NCBI GenBank assembly: GCA_002256055.1
Contig: NKIE01000177.1
Location: 1-6,093, forward strand
DNA: 6,093 nt
Reading direction: 5' to 3'
From: Pseudomonas sp. PGPPP3
GTDB taxonomy: Bacteria; Pseudomonadota; Gammaproteobacteria; Pseudomonadales; Pseudomonadaceae
Made by a program: the position numbers and the translations under genes. The notes beneath the pieces are model-generated. The model worked only from the letters and a program-made list of their open reading frames with translations. It was not told where the DNA came from and did not search any database. Shown here piece by piece: positions 1 through 5,436 of the stretch (within the stretch, counting starts at the first letter, position 1; each line of letters starts with the position of its first letter).

Positions 1-20
1 AGGATGACGTTGTGTTTCAT
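1..20 (-). CDS. 5' end of a further gene downstream of the solute-binding protein gene (product unknown)
   Basis: Only the first six codons and part of a seventh are inside the window, reading M-K-H-N-V-I-L. The ATG is at 18-20, read on the minus strand. A weak purine-rich GAGAA (25-29) lies 4 bases upstream. An in-frame TAA at 48-50 with no other start codon after it fixes this ATG as the first possible start. The gap to the preceding solute-binding protein stop is 89 bases on the same strand, so an operon is likely. Genes in this place usually encode the permease, ATPase or an accessory enzyme of the importer. A short basic start running into a hydrophobic strand would fit an alkaline-phosphatase-superfamily enzyme, but seven residues cannot establish that. 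Confidence 0.5.
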
Positions 21-63
21 GGGCTTCTCACTAGTGGATGGCGGGTGTTACCCATCCTTGAAC

Positions 64-109
64 ATGCCGCGGCTGGGGGGGCGCCGTGCGTCCCCCAGCC
101 GCTATGCAT
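64..109 (-). other. GC-rich stem-loop just after the solute-binding protein gene
   Basis: An 11-bp perfect stem pairs 69-79 with 92-102 around a 12-base loop. After a small internal loop it can be extended by 4 pairs (64-67 with 106-109). The stem begins 8 bases after the stop codon at 110-112. The bases after it on the minus strand are not T-rich, so it does not look like a full intrinsic terminator. With another same-strand gene start at position 20, it could block 3' exonucleases and favour accumulation of the solute-binding protein mRNA, or act as a partial terminator. Both roles are inferred. Confidence 0.6.
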
Positions 110-1168
110 TTATTGCATTTCGATGATCACGTTTTCCTGCCACAACTGCGGCAGGGCTTTGGCGGTGGCTTCCCAGGCCTTGGCATCTTTGATCGGCTGG
201 ACCTTGGCGTACTGCGCGTTTGGCAGCAGCTTGGCCTGCACATCGGCGGGCAGGGTCAGGTGCTCGGCACGGATCGGCCGGGCATTGCCTTTGGCCAGGT
301 TGATTTGTCCGGCGTCGCTCAAGATGTACTCACGGGCTAGCTTGGCGGCGTTGGGGTTTTTCGCGTACTTGTTGATCAGTGTGGTGTAGCCGGAGATTAC
401 CGAGCCGTCGGACGGGATCAGCACCTCGAAGCGACTCGGGTCAATCTGCTCGCGGTAGCTCAAGCCGTTGAAGTCCCACACGATACCGACTTCCACTTCA
501 CCCTTTTCCAGGGTTTGGATGGTTGGGTTGGACAAGCCCAGACGGCCTTGTTTGGCCAGTTCGGCGAACAGGTCGAGGCCCGGCTGGATGTTGTTCTCAT
601 CACCGCCGTTCGCAATCGCTGCGGCCAGTACGCCGTTAACGGCCTGAGCAGCGGCGCTGACGTCGCCGATGGCCACTTTGTAGCTGCCTTTTTTCAGGTC
701 AGCCCAGGAGTGGGGTACGTCTTTGACCAGTTGCTTGTTGACGATGAACGCGATGGAACCGGTATAACCGAGCATCCAGTGACCGTCGGCATCCTTGGCC
801 CAGTCGGGGATCTGTGCCCAGGTGCTGGGTTTGAACGGCTGGGTTACGCCTTGTTGCACGGCAATGGGGCCAAAGGCCGCGCCGACGTCGCCGATGTCGG
901 CGCTGGCGTTATCTTTCTCGGCGGCGAACTTGGCGATTTCCTGCGCCGAGCTCATGTCCGTGTCCATGTGCTTGAGGGCATACAGCTTGTTCAGGTCGGC
1001 CCAGGTATCTTTCCAGTTGGCCCAGCTATCGGGCATGCCGACGCTGTTGATGGCGCCTTCGGTGCGTGCGGCCTGTTCGAGTGCCTTGATATCTACGTCA
1101 CCGGCCATGACCTGAGTGGCCATGGCGACAGCGGTTCCCATCAGTGAAGCCAGCAGCAGACGTTTCAT
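110..1168 (-). CDS. Periplasmic solute-binding protein of an ABC importer (iron/polyamine/phosphonate-type family)
   Basis: This 352-residue protein should capture a small ligand in the periplasm and deliver it to an ABC permease. Residues 1-22 form a classic Sec signal peptide: basic KR, a hydrophobic core, and V-M-A before a likely cut at A22/G23. There is no lipobox cysteine. The mature part has features of type-2 extracellular solute-binding proteins: DIGDV (91-95), GYTGSIAFIVN (134-144), an NPTIQTLEKGEVEVGIVWD stretch (214-232) and a C-terminal part ending in a helix typical of the fold (about 265-290). AAGGAA at 1175-1180 lies 6 bases before the ATG. The gene is divergent from the GntR/UTRA regulator at 1469 and followed by another minus-strand gene start, so it is probably first in a transport operon. 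Related families carry ferric iron, polyamines, thiamine or 2-aminoethylphosphonate. The regulatory sites upstream favour a phosphorus compound, but the ligand is not determined. Confidence 0.88.
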   Translation of the reverse strand: MKRLLLASLMGTAVAMATQVMAGDVDIKALEQAARTEGAINSVGMPDSWANWKDTWADLNKLYALKHMDTDMSSAQEIAKFAAEKDNASADIGDVGAAFGPIAVQQGVTQPFKPSTWAQIPDWAKDADGHWMLGYTGSIAFIVNKQLVKDVPHSWADLKKGSYKVAIGDVSAAAQAVNGVLAAAIANGGDENNIQPGLDLFAELAKQGRLGLSNPTIQTLEKGEVEVGIVWDFNGLSYREQIDPSRFEVLIPSDGSVISGYTTLINKYAKNPNAAKLAREYILSDAGQINLAKGNARPIRAEHLTLPADVQAKLLPNAQYAKVQPIKDAKAWEATAKALPQLWQENVIIEMQ

Positions 1169-1195
1169 GCGAAGTTCCTTTGCAGGTTGGGTTGT

Positions 1196-1207
1196 TGGTC
1201 TAGATCA
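1196..1207. promoter_or_regulatory. Operator-like palindrome TGGTCTAGATCA before the solute-binding protein gene
   Basis: The 12-mer is palindromic at 5 of 6 base pairs, with a perfect TCTAGA core. It closely resembles the operator consensus of HutC-type GntR regulators; the DasR site contains TGGTCTAGACCA. It lies 27 bases upstream of the solute-binding protein ATG and just downstream of the predicted -10 (1222-1227), so a bound repressor would block initiation or elongation. The likely binder is the GntR/UTRA protein encoded at 1469. Assignment is by pattern, not experiment. Confidence 0.55.
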
Positions 1208-1221
1208 GCAATACACGGGCC

Positions 1222-1255
1222 AATCTATGCACTTTAGATGACGTTTTTATTTCAG
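1222..1255 (-). promoter_or_regulatory. Pho-box-like promoter reading toward the solute-binding protein gene
   Basis: On the minus strand, 1255 to 1238 reads CTGAAAT-AAAA-ACGTCAT. This is two 7-mers with a 4-base AT spacer, matching the PhoB consensus CTGTCAT-AAAA-CTGTCAT at 14 of 18 positions (10 of 14 within the repeats). A further 10 bases downstream is TAGATT (1227-1222), which matches the -10 consensus at 4 of 6. Ten bases is the usual box-to-minus-10 distance in Pho promoters. Transcription would start near 1215, giving a leader of about 50 bases that includes the palindrome at 1196-1207. Match quality alone is moderate; its mirror-image partner at 1371-1404 makes it more convincing. 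Confidence 0.5.
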
Positions 1256-1370
1256 GCGCCTGGTGGGCACAGATGGCGGCATATTTTCTTGGCCCATTAG
1301 TCGCTCTAAGTCGATGATTTTTAATGCGCTGTGTGGCGGAGGTTGGCATACCCCGTGCAAATATGGATTT

Positions 1371-1404
1371 ATGTCATCTATCAGTCATTTACTGTGCATA
1401 AGAT
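1371..1404 (+). promoter_or_regulatory. Pho-box-like promoter reading toward the GntR/UTRA regulator gene
   Basis: Positions 1371-1388 read ATGTCAT-CTAT-CAGTCAT. Each 7-mer matches the PhoB half-site CTGTCAT at 6 of 7, and they are separated by the canonical 4-base spacer. Ten bases further on is TAAGAT (1399-1404), a 4-of-6 match to the -10 hexamer. The start of transcription would be near 1411, leaving a leader of nearly 60 bases before the ATG at 1469. The same GTGCATA heptamer follows the box after 5 bases here (1394-1400) and on the opposite strand (1232-1226). No -35 hexamer is visible, consistent with activation by PhoB. Confidence 0.58.
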
Positions 1405-1426
1405 GGTCACATTGAGCACTATTACG

Positions 1427-1453
1427 GCGCATTTTTGCGCTGGTCTATCCCAG
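1427..1453 (+). promoter_or_regulatory. Leader hairpin and operator-like palindrome before the regulator start
   Basis: GCGCA (1427-1431) pairs with TGCGC (1436-1440) around a TTTT loop. Immediately adjacent, 1440-1453 reads CTGGTCTATCCCAG, palindromic at 5 of 7 pairs and sharing TGGTCTA with the palindrome at 1196-1207. It ends 15 bases before the ATG and 3 bases before the ribosome binding site (TGGAG 1456-1460). Binding of the regulator here would give negative autoregulation. This second site is weaker than the one at 1196-1207. Confidence 0.42.
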
Positions 1454-1468
1454 AATGGAGTCATAGTG

Positions 1469-2185
1469 ATGCGCGATGATGCGCCGCGAACCGTAACCGC
1501 CATCTGCCGGGCCCTGCAGGAGCAAATCGAGCACGGCTTGCTGCCCGCTGCGGGCAAGTTGCCGGCCGAGCGCAAGCTGAGTGAGCTATTTGCTACCACC
1601 CGTATCACCTTGCGTGAGGCCTTGGGGCAACTGGAAGCGCAAGGGTTGATCTACCGTGAGGAACGCCGTGGCTGGTTTGTCTCGCCGCCACGCCTAGCCT
1701 ACAACCCCTTGGTGCGCAGTCACTTCCATGCCATGGTCGCCGAGCAGCAGCGCCAGCCAGCTACCGAGGTGCTCAGCGCACGCTTGGTGCCGGCCTCGGT
1801 TGAAATTTGCGCGTTGCTGGAGTTGCCAGCGTTATCCAGCGTTTACCAGGTGCGCCGGGCAAGGCGAATTGACGGGCGGCTGGTGCTGTATGTCGAGCAC
1901 TACCTGAATCCAGCGTACTTCCCCGGCATTCTCGAGTTTGACCTGACCCGTTCCCTCACCGATCTGTATGCCAGTGAGTACGGTATTCGATACGGTCGGG
2001 TGCGTTTCGATATGGTGCCTACTGCTCTGCAAGCCGATGCCGCCAGTACCTTGCGAGTGGCAGTGGGTAGCCCGGCGCTGCGCATCACCCGGATCAACCG
2101 CGACCAGCATGGGCGCGTGATCGACTGCGATCTGGAGTTCTGGCGCCACGACGCCATTCATATCAGCGTCGAGGTTCCAGAGTAG
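1469..2185 (+). CDS. GntR-family transcriptional regulator with UTRA domain (PhnR-like)
   Basis: This is a 238-residue DNA-binding regulator. Residues 7-71 form the GntR winged helix: GKLPAERKLSELFATTRITLREALGQLEAQGLI contributes the recognition helix region (about 29-61), and the wing ends in RRGWFVSPPRL (66-76). Residues about 85-232 form the UTRA ligand-sensing domain, ending in DQHGRVIDCDLEFWRHDAI. The TTRIT.RE..AQLE, RRGWFV and DQHGRV.D.D.E.WRHD patterns resemble, from memory, PhnR of the Salmonella 2-aminoethylphosphonate cluster (TIGR03337-type). The ATG at 1469 is chosen because TGGAG (1456-1460) lies 8 bases upstream and the protein then begins directly before the HTH. A GTG at 1466 is possible. 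It is divergent from the solute-binding protein gene, which it probably represses until an effector binds. The effector is unknown; an organophosphonate or phosphate ester is my inference. Confidence 0.88.
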   Translation: MRDDAPRTVTAICRALQEQIEHGLLPAAGKLPAERKLSELFATTRITLREALGQLEAQGLIYREERRGWFVSPPRLAYNPLVRSHFHAMVAEQQRQPATEVLSARLVPASVEICALLELPALSSVYQVRRARRIDGRLVLYVEHYLNPAYFPGILEFDLTRSLTDLYASEYGIRYGRVRFDMVPTALQADAASTLRVAVGSPALRITRINRDQHGRVIDCDLEFWRHDAIHISVEVPE

Positions 2186-2200
2186 GGCGCCGATGTTGGC

Positions 2201-3490
2201 TCAGGGCAGTTCGCGGCTGGCGTAGAAGGCGCCTAGCACTTTGACCAGGTGCGCCAGGTCATGGCTGCCCGCCAGCTCGCGGATCGAGTGCATGGCGAAG
2301 GTCGGCAGGCCGATATCCACAGTAGGCACGCCCAAGCGGCTGGCGGTGATCGGCCCGATGGTCGAGCCGCAACCCATGTCGCTGCGGGTCACGAAGCTTT
2401 GCACCGGCACTTCGTTTTCTAGGCACAGATGTCTGAAGAACCCGGCCGTTTCGCTGTTGGTGGCATAGCGCTGGTTGCTGTTGATCTTGATCACCGGACC
2501 GGCGTTGAGCTTGGGGCCGTGGTTGCTGTCGTGCTTGTCGGCGTAGTTGGGGTGCACGGCGTGGGCGTTGTCAGCAGACACCAGCAAGGAACGTTGCATG
2601 ACCCGAGCAAAGCCGTCCGCATCCGGCAACAGGCGCTGCAGCACCTGTTCGAGCATCGGCCCGTCGGCGCCGCAGGCTGAACAAGAGCCGACCTCTTCGT
2701 GGTCGGTGCACACCAGTACGCAGGTTTCTTCGCTGTCGGCTGTCAGCAGTGCCTGCAGGCCGGCATAGCAGGACAACAGGTTGTCGAGGCGCGCGCCGGC
2801 AATGAAGTCACCGTTCAGGCCGATCACCGCGGCGCTCTGGGTGTCGTAGAAACTCAGTTCGTAATCCAGTACGGCATCGGCGTTGAGGTCGTGCTCCAGG
2901 GTCAGTTGCTCAGCCAGCAGGGCGCGGAAGTCGGCCCCGGTTTCGCTGGCAACCTGGGCCAGGATCGGCGGCAGTTCGTTCTGCGGATTGATCGCCCAGC
3001 CTTGGTTGGCCTCGCGGTTGAGGTGGATGGCCAAGCTCGGGATGATGGCAATCGGCAGGCGAAAGTCGATCAATTGACTCTGCACTTTGCCGCCCTCGCG
3101 GAAGGTCACCCGCCCGGCCAGGGACAGGTCGCGATCAAACCAGGGGGCGAGCAGGGCGCCGCCGTAGACTTCTACGCCCAACTGCCAGAAGCCTTGCTTG
3201 TGCAACTCCGGGTTGGGTTTGACCCGCAGGCACGGGCTGTCGGTATGGGCGCCGACCAGGCGCAAGCCTGCCTCCAAGACTGGGCGGCGACCAAGCTGGA
3301 TGGCGATGATCGAGGAGTCGTTGCGGGTCACGTAATAGCGCCCGCCCGCTTCGACGTCCCAACTCTGACGCTCATCCAAACGCTGAAAGCCGGCGGCCTC
3401 CAGGCGTTGAGCAAGACTGGCGGTGGCATGAAAAGGGGTCGGTGAGGCCTTGAGGAAATCGATCAGGCCTTGATTCAGCACTTCGCGCAT
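2201..3490 (-). CDS. apeB: M18-family metallo-aminopeptidase (probable aspartyl aminopeptidase)
   Basis: This 429-residue cytosolic enzyme should remove N-terminal residues, typically acidic ones, from peptides using two metal ions and a tetrahedral-shaped homododecamer. The M18 ligands are all present: GAHTDSP (H82, with D84), ARLDNLLS (D236), TDHEEVGS (catalytic E265 and metal ligand E266), [11 protein letters not shown] (D307) and [13 protein letters not shown] (H401). A dimer-interface-like segment occupies about 90-235. The ATG at 3488-3490 gives exactly the length I recall for P. aeruginosa PA3247 and has GGAG (3497-3500) 6 bases upstream. The frame stays open to 3640, but that extension overlaps rluA in another frame and looks like shadow sequence. 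The gene follows rluA after 68 bases on the same strand and may be cotranscribed. It ends 15 bases from the convergent regulator stop. Confidence 0.95.
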   Translation of the reverse strand: MREVLNQGLIDFLKASPTPFHATASLAQRLEAAGFQRLDERQSWDVEAGGRYYVTRNDSSIIAIQLGRRPVLEAGLRLVGAHTDSPCLRVKPNPELHKQGFWQLGVEVYGGALLAPWFDRDLSLAGRVTFREGGKVQSQLIDFRLPIAIIPSLAIHLNREANQGWAINPQNELPPILAQVASETGADFRALLAEQLTLEHDLNADAVLDYELSFYDTQSAAVIGLNGDFIAGARLDNLLSCYAGLQALLTADSEETCVLVCTDHEEVGSCSACGADGPMLEQVLQRLLPDADGFARVMQRSLLVSADNAHAVHPNYADKHDSNHGPKLNAGPVIKINSNQRYATNSETAGFFRHLCLENEVPVQSFVTRSDMGCGSTIGPITASRLGVPTVDIGLPTFAMHSIRELAGSHDLAHLVKVLGAFYASRELP

Positions 3491-3495
3491 ACGGG

Positions 3496-3519
3496 ACTCC
3501 GGGCGGTTATGCCCGGAGT
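3496..3519 (-). promoter_or_regulatory. Hairpin that buries the apeB ribosome binding site
   Basis: A 9-bp perfect stem pairs 3496-3504 with 3511-3519 around a 6-base loop (3505-3510). On the minus-strand transcript the 3' arm contains GGAG (3500-3497), the only good ribosome binding site for the apeB ATG at 3490. Folding would therefore hide the site. No T-run follows the hairpin in the direction of apeB, so it does not look like an rluA terminator. On the plus strand it is followed by only TTTAAC. A role in translational control is inferred. Confidence 0.55.
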
Positions 3520-3558
3520 TTAACGTAATTGATTCGGATGATGGGCGCGCGCCACAGG

Positions 3559-4194
3559 CTAGAACGGCGCCGGGCACTCGAAGCGCATCCGCTCGCCCGT
3601 TTGCGGGTGGGTGAGGGCGAGCATGCTGGCGTGCAGGCACAGGCGCGGGTAGGCGGCCAGGGCTTCGGGGTGGGCATAGAGGCCGTCACCCAGTAGCGGA
3701 TGGCCGATGGAGAGCATGTGTACGCGTAACTGATGCGAGCGGCCGGTGATCGGGGTCAACTCGACGCGGCTGTAATGGCCGCAGCGCTCCAGAACCTTCC
3801 AGAAGGTCTGGGCGTGTTTGCCTTGCTCGTGGTCGACCACATGGCGCGGCTTGGTCGGTGGGTCGTAGCGCAGCGGCAGGTCAATGCTGCCGCTGTCGGT
3901 GGTCGGCGTGCCCCAGCACAGGGCGGTATAGGCTTTTTCGGTTTCGCGGTCGTGGAACTGGCGTGACAGTTCGCGGTGGCTGTCGGCGTCGCGGGCAAGC
4001 ACAATCAGCCCTGAGGTTTCCCAGTCCAGGCGGTGCACGATGCGCGCTTCCGGATAGCCATTTTCTTGGAGGCGCGTCACCAGGCAGTCCTTGTTGTCAT
4101 CGGCGCGGCCAGGTACCGAAAGCAGCAGGGTCGGCTTGTTGATGATCAACAAGGCAGTGTCTTGATGGATGATCTGGATGTTCGACAGCGGCAT
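3559..4194 (-). CDS. rluA: Dual-specificity pseudouridine synthase RluA (23S rRNA U746 / tRNA U32)
   Basis: This 211-residue cytosolic enzyme isomerises uridine to pseudouridine. By family it is expected at 23S rRNA position 746 and at position 32 of certain tRNAs. The RluA-family signature [17 protein letters not shown] covers about 51-67, with the catalytic aspartate at D57. An N-terminal [12 protein letters not shown] (19-30) and the C-terminal [10 protein letters not shown]...[10 protein letters not shown] complete the fold. No S4 domain is present, as in E. coli RluA (219 residues). The ATG at 4192-4194 is chosen because TGGAA is about 6 bases upstream and the protein starts directly before the first beta strand. 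A TTG at 4230 would extend it by 12 residues, but that start sits at the base of the hairpin that ends minCDE. The gene sits between minE (74 bases upstream) and apeB. Confidence 0.93.
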   Translation of the reverse strand: MPLSNIQIIHQDTALLIINKPTLLLSVPGRADDNKDCLVTRLQENGYPEARIVHRLDWETSGLIVLARDADSHRELSRQFHDRETEKAYTALCWGTPTTDSGSIDLPLRYDPPTKPRHVVDHEQGKHAQTFWKVLERCGHYSRVELTPITGRSHQLRVHMLSIGHPLLGDGLYAHPEALAAYPRLCLHASMLALTHPQTGERMRFECPAPF

Positions 4195-4220
4195 GGGGTG
4201 TTCCACAAGACTAATAGGGC

Positions 4221-4252
4221 AAAAATGCAAACGGCGGCCACTGGCCGCCGTT
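4221..4252 (-). terminator. Rho-independent terminator of the minCDE transcript
   Basis: On the minus strand, a 10-bp GC-rich stem (4252-4243 with 4239-4230) closes a 3-base loop. It is followed by TTTGCATTTTT (to 4221). The stem starts 16 bases after the minE stop codon (4269-4271). The T-tract is interrupted by GCA, so termination may be incomplete and allow some read-through into rluA. I saw no clear promoter for rluA in 4195-4229. Confidence 0.75.
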
Positions 4253-4268
4253 GTTCACCGCTGTCTGA

Positions 4269-4526
4269 TTAACGATCAGGCAAGGTGATGTTCAACTCAA
4301 GAATCGAGCAGCTGCCTTGGTTTTCCAAGGCGACCTGCACTTGATCCTGATCAATGTTGACGTACTTGCGGATCACGTCCACCAGCTCTTTCTGCAGAGC
4401 AGGCAGGTAGTCAGGCTGGCTGCGCTGGCCACGTTCGTGGGCAACGATGATCGACAGGCGTTCTTTGGCAACTGAAGCGGGGGTTTCCTTCGGCTTGCGC
4501 TCGCGAAAGAAGTCGAAAATATTCAT
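4269..4526 (-). CDS. minE: Cell division topological specificity factor MinE
   Basis: This 85-residue protein stimulates MinD ATPase and drives the pole-to-pole oscillation that keeps MinCD away from midcell. The N-terminal MNIFDFF is the amphipathic membrane-binding segment. [16 protein letters not shown] (about 17-32) is the MinD-contact region, which can switch between beta strand and helix. Residues about 36-85 form the dimeric topological specificity domain, including [16 protein letters not shown]. Its length is close to that of E. coli MinE (88). The ATG overlaps the minD TGA (4-base overlap, 4523-4526), so translation is probably coupled; GGTGG at 4533-4537 is the ribosome binding site. 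A rho-independent terminator follows the stop. Confidence 0.97.
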   Translation of the reverse strand: MNIFDFFRERKPKETPASVAKERLSIIVAHERGQRSQPDYLPALQKELVDVIRKYVNIDQDQVQVALENQGSCSILELNITLPDR

Positions 4527-5338
4527 TCACGGCCACCAAATAAACGCTGCATGAGTCCTTTCTTCTGCACATCGAGGAAACGATGGGCAACTTCCTTGCC
4601 GAGCAGACGGTCGACGGCATCCCCATAGGCTTGGCCGGCGTCGCTTTGATCGTCGAGAATTACCGGCACGCCTTGGTTGGAGGCCTTGAGCACCGCTTGC
4701 GATTCCGGGATTACGCCGAGCAGGCGAATGGCGAGAATTTCCTCAACGTCTTCGACGCCGAGCATCTCGCCCTTGACCACGCGCTCAGGGTTGTAGCGGG
4801 TCAGCAACAAGTGTTCCTTGATCGGTGTTTCGCCTTGTTCGGCGCGGCGCGATTTGCTCGCCAGCAGGCCGAGCATGCGGTCGGAGTCGCGTACCGAGGA
4901 GACTTCCGGGTTGGTCACGACAATCGCCTCGTCGGCGAAGTACATCGCCAAGTGGGCGCCAGTTTCGATACCGGCCGGGGAGTCGCAGATGACGAATTCG
5001 AAGTTCTGCGACAGTTCGTCGATGACCTTGCCGACGCCTTCTTTGGTTAGCGCGTCTTTGTCGCGGGTCTGACTGGCGGCCAGCACGTAGAGGTTTTCCA
5101 GGCGCTTGTCTTTGATCAGGGCCTGGGTCAGGGTCGCTTCGCCGTTGATGACGTTGACGAAGTCGTACACCACACGGCGCTCGCAGCCCATGATCAGGTC
5201 GAGGTTACGCAGGCCGACGTCGAAGTCGACGATTACGGTCTTGTGACCGCGCAAGGCGAGGCCGGTGCCGATGGCAGCGCTGCTGGTGGTTTTGCCCACG
5301 CCGCCCTTGCCGGAAGTGACTACGAGAATCTTGGCCAA
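4523..5338 (-). CDS. minD: Septum-site determining ATPase MinD, TTG start
   Basis: MinD is a membrane-bound ParA/Mrp-type ATPase that dimerises on ATP, recruits MinC to the inner membrane and oscillates under MinE control. The 271 residues begin with the deviant Walker [10 protein letters not shown] (10-18; signature K11, catalytic K16). They continue with switch [10 protein letters not shown] (37-45; D38, D40), switch II DSPAGIE (119-125) and [12 protein letters not shown] (143-154). They end in an amphipathic membrane-targeting helix, [13 protein letters not shown] (259-271). The start codon is TTG (5338-5336); no in-frame ATG lies near enough to keep the nucleotide-binding strand. GGGG (5351-5348) 9 bases upstream is a modest ribosome binding site. 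It follows minC after 98 bases and overlaps minE by 4. Confidence 0.97.
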   Translation of the reverse strand: MAKILVVTSGKGGVGKTTSSAAIGTGLALRGHKTVIVDFDVGLRNLDLIMGCERRVVYDFVNVINGEATLTQALIKDKRLENLYVLAASQTRDKDALTKEGVGKVIDELSQNFEFVICDSPAGIETGAHLAMYFADEAIVVTNPEVSSVRDSDRMLGLLASKSRRAEQGETPIKEHLLLTRYNPERVVKGEMLGVEDVEEILAIRLLGVIPESQAVLKASNQGVPVILDDQSDAGQAYGDAVDRLLGKEVAHRFLDVQKKGLMQRLFGGRE

Positions 5339-5436
5339 GGTGCTTTACCCCAAATATCGATTAAACGGCAACATGATCAGCCAGAAAGGCGGCTTTGCGG
5401 GTGCCGTGTGTCCCTTAAAATTGGCCGCAGTATCCG
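5339..5436 (-). other. minC-minD intergenic spacer
   Basis: The 98 bases between the minC stop and the minD start hold no open frame worth calling. I found neither a good hairpin with a T-run nor a convincing -35/-10 pair. It contains AT-rich patches (for example AATTTTAA near 5415-5422) and the palindromes TGATCA and ATCGAT. It may harbour a weak internal promoter for minD or only be a long leader; neither can be decided here. Confidence 0.4.

Larger units (their letters stand above)
1169..1468. promoter_or_regulatory. Divergent intergenic control region between the solute-binding protein and its regulator
   Basis: This 300-base gap holds no convincing gene. The reading frame of the regulator stays open back to 1331, but that stretch has no good ribosome binding site and does not resemble protein. 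It is AT-richer than the flanking genes. It contains a promoter-like unit on each strand, operator-like palindromes near both ends, a perfect 10-bp palindrome CAGGCGCCTG (1253-1262) and an inverted pair TAGATGAC (1235-1242) / GTCATCTA (1373-1380) that forms part of the two Pho-box-like elements. No good sigma-70 -35 hexamer was found on either strand, as expected for activator-dependent promoters. Confidence 0.7.

Noticed and set aside
36..57. Small hairpin (GGAT...GGGT-GTT-ACCC-ATCC)
   Set aside because: Two 4-bp helices with a 3-base bulge; too weak to call.
515..1147. Long open frame (210 codons) antisense to the solute-binding protein gene
   Set aside because: It lies wholly opposite a clear gene, has no recognisable domain, and is the kind of antisense shadow GC-rich codon use produces.
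1253..1262. Perfect palindrome CAGGCGCCTG in the intergenic region
   Set aside because: It overlaps the end of the minus-strand Pho-box-like element, but I know no regulator with this site; a 10-bp palindrome of this composition can occur by chance.
1331..1468. Upstream extension of the regulator reading frame
   Set aside because: No ribosome binding site, no similarity to GntR N-termini, and it covers the predicted promoter and operator.
2699..3445. 248-codon open frame antisense to apeB
   Set aside because: Repetitive Val/Gly/Gln/Ala-rich translation typical of a codon shadow; no domain, and apeB has all its catalytic residues on the other strand.
3544..3553. GGCGCGCGCC palindrome after the rluA stop
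   Set aside because: It is too short and self-complementary without a loop or T-run to be a terminator.
3491..3640. N-terminal extension of apeB
   Set aside because: It overlaps the rluA 3' end in another frame, is Arg/Pro/Ala-rich, and the ATG at 3490 has a ribosome binding site and gives the family length.
4195..4230. TTG start adding 12 residues to RluA
   Set aside because: The codon lies at the base of the minCDE terminator hairpin, and the downstream ATG fits the family N-terminus better.
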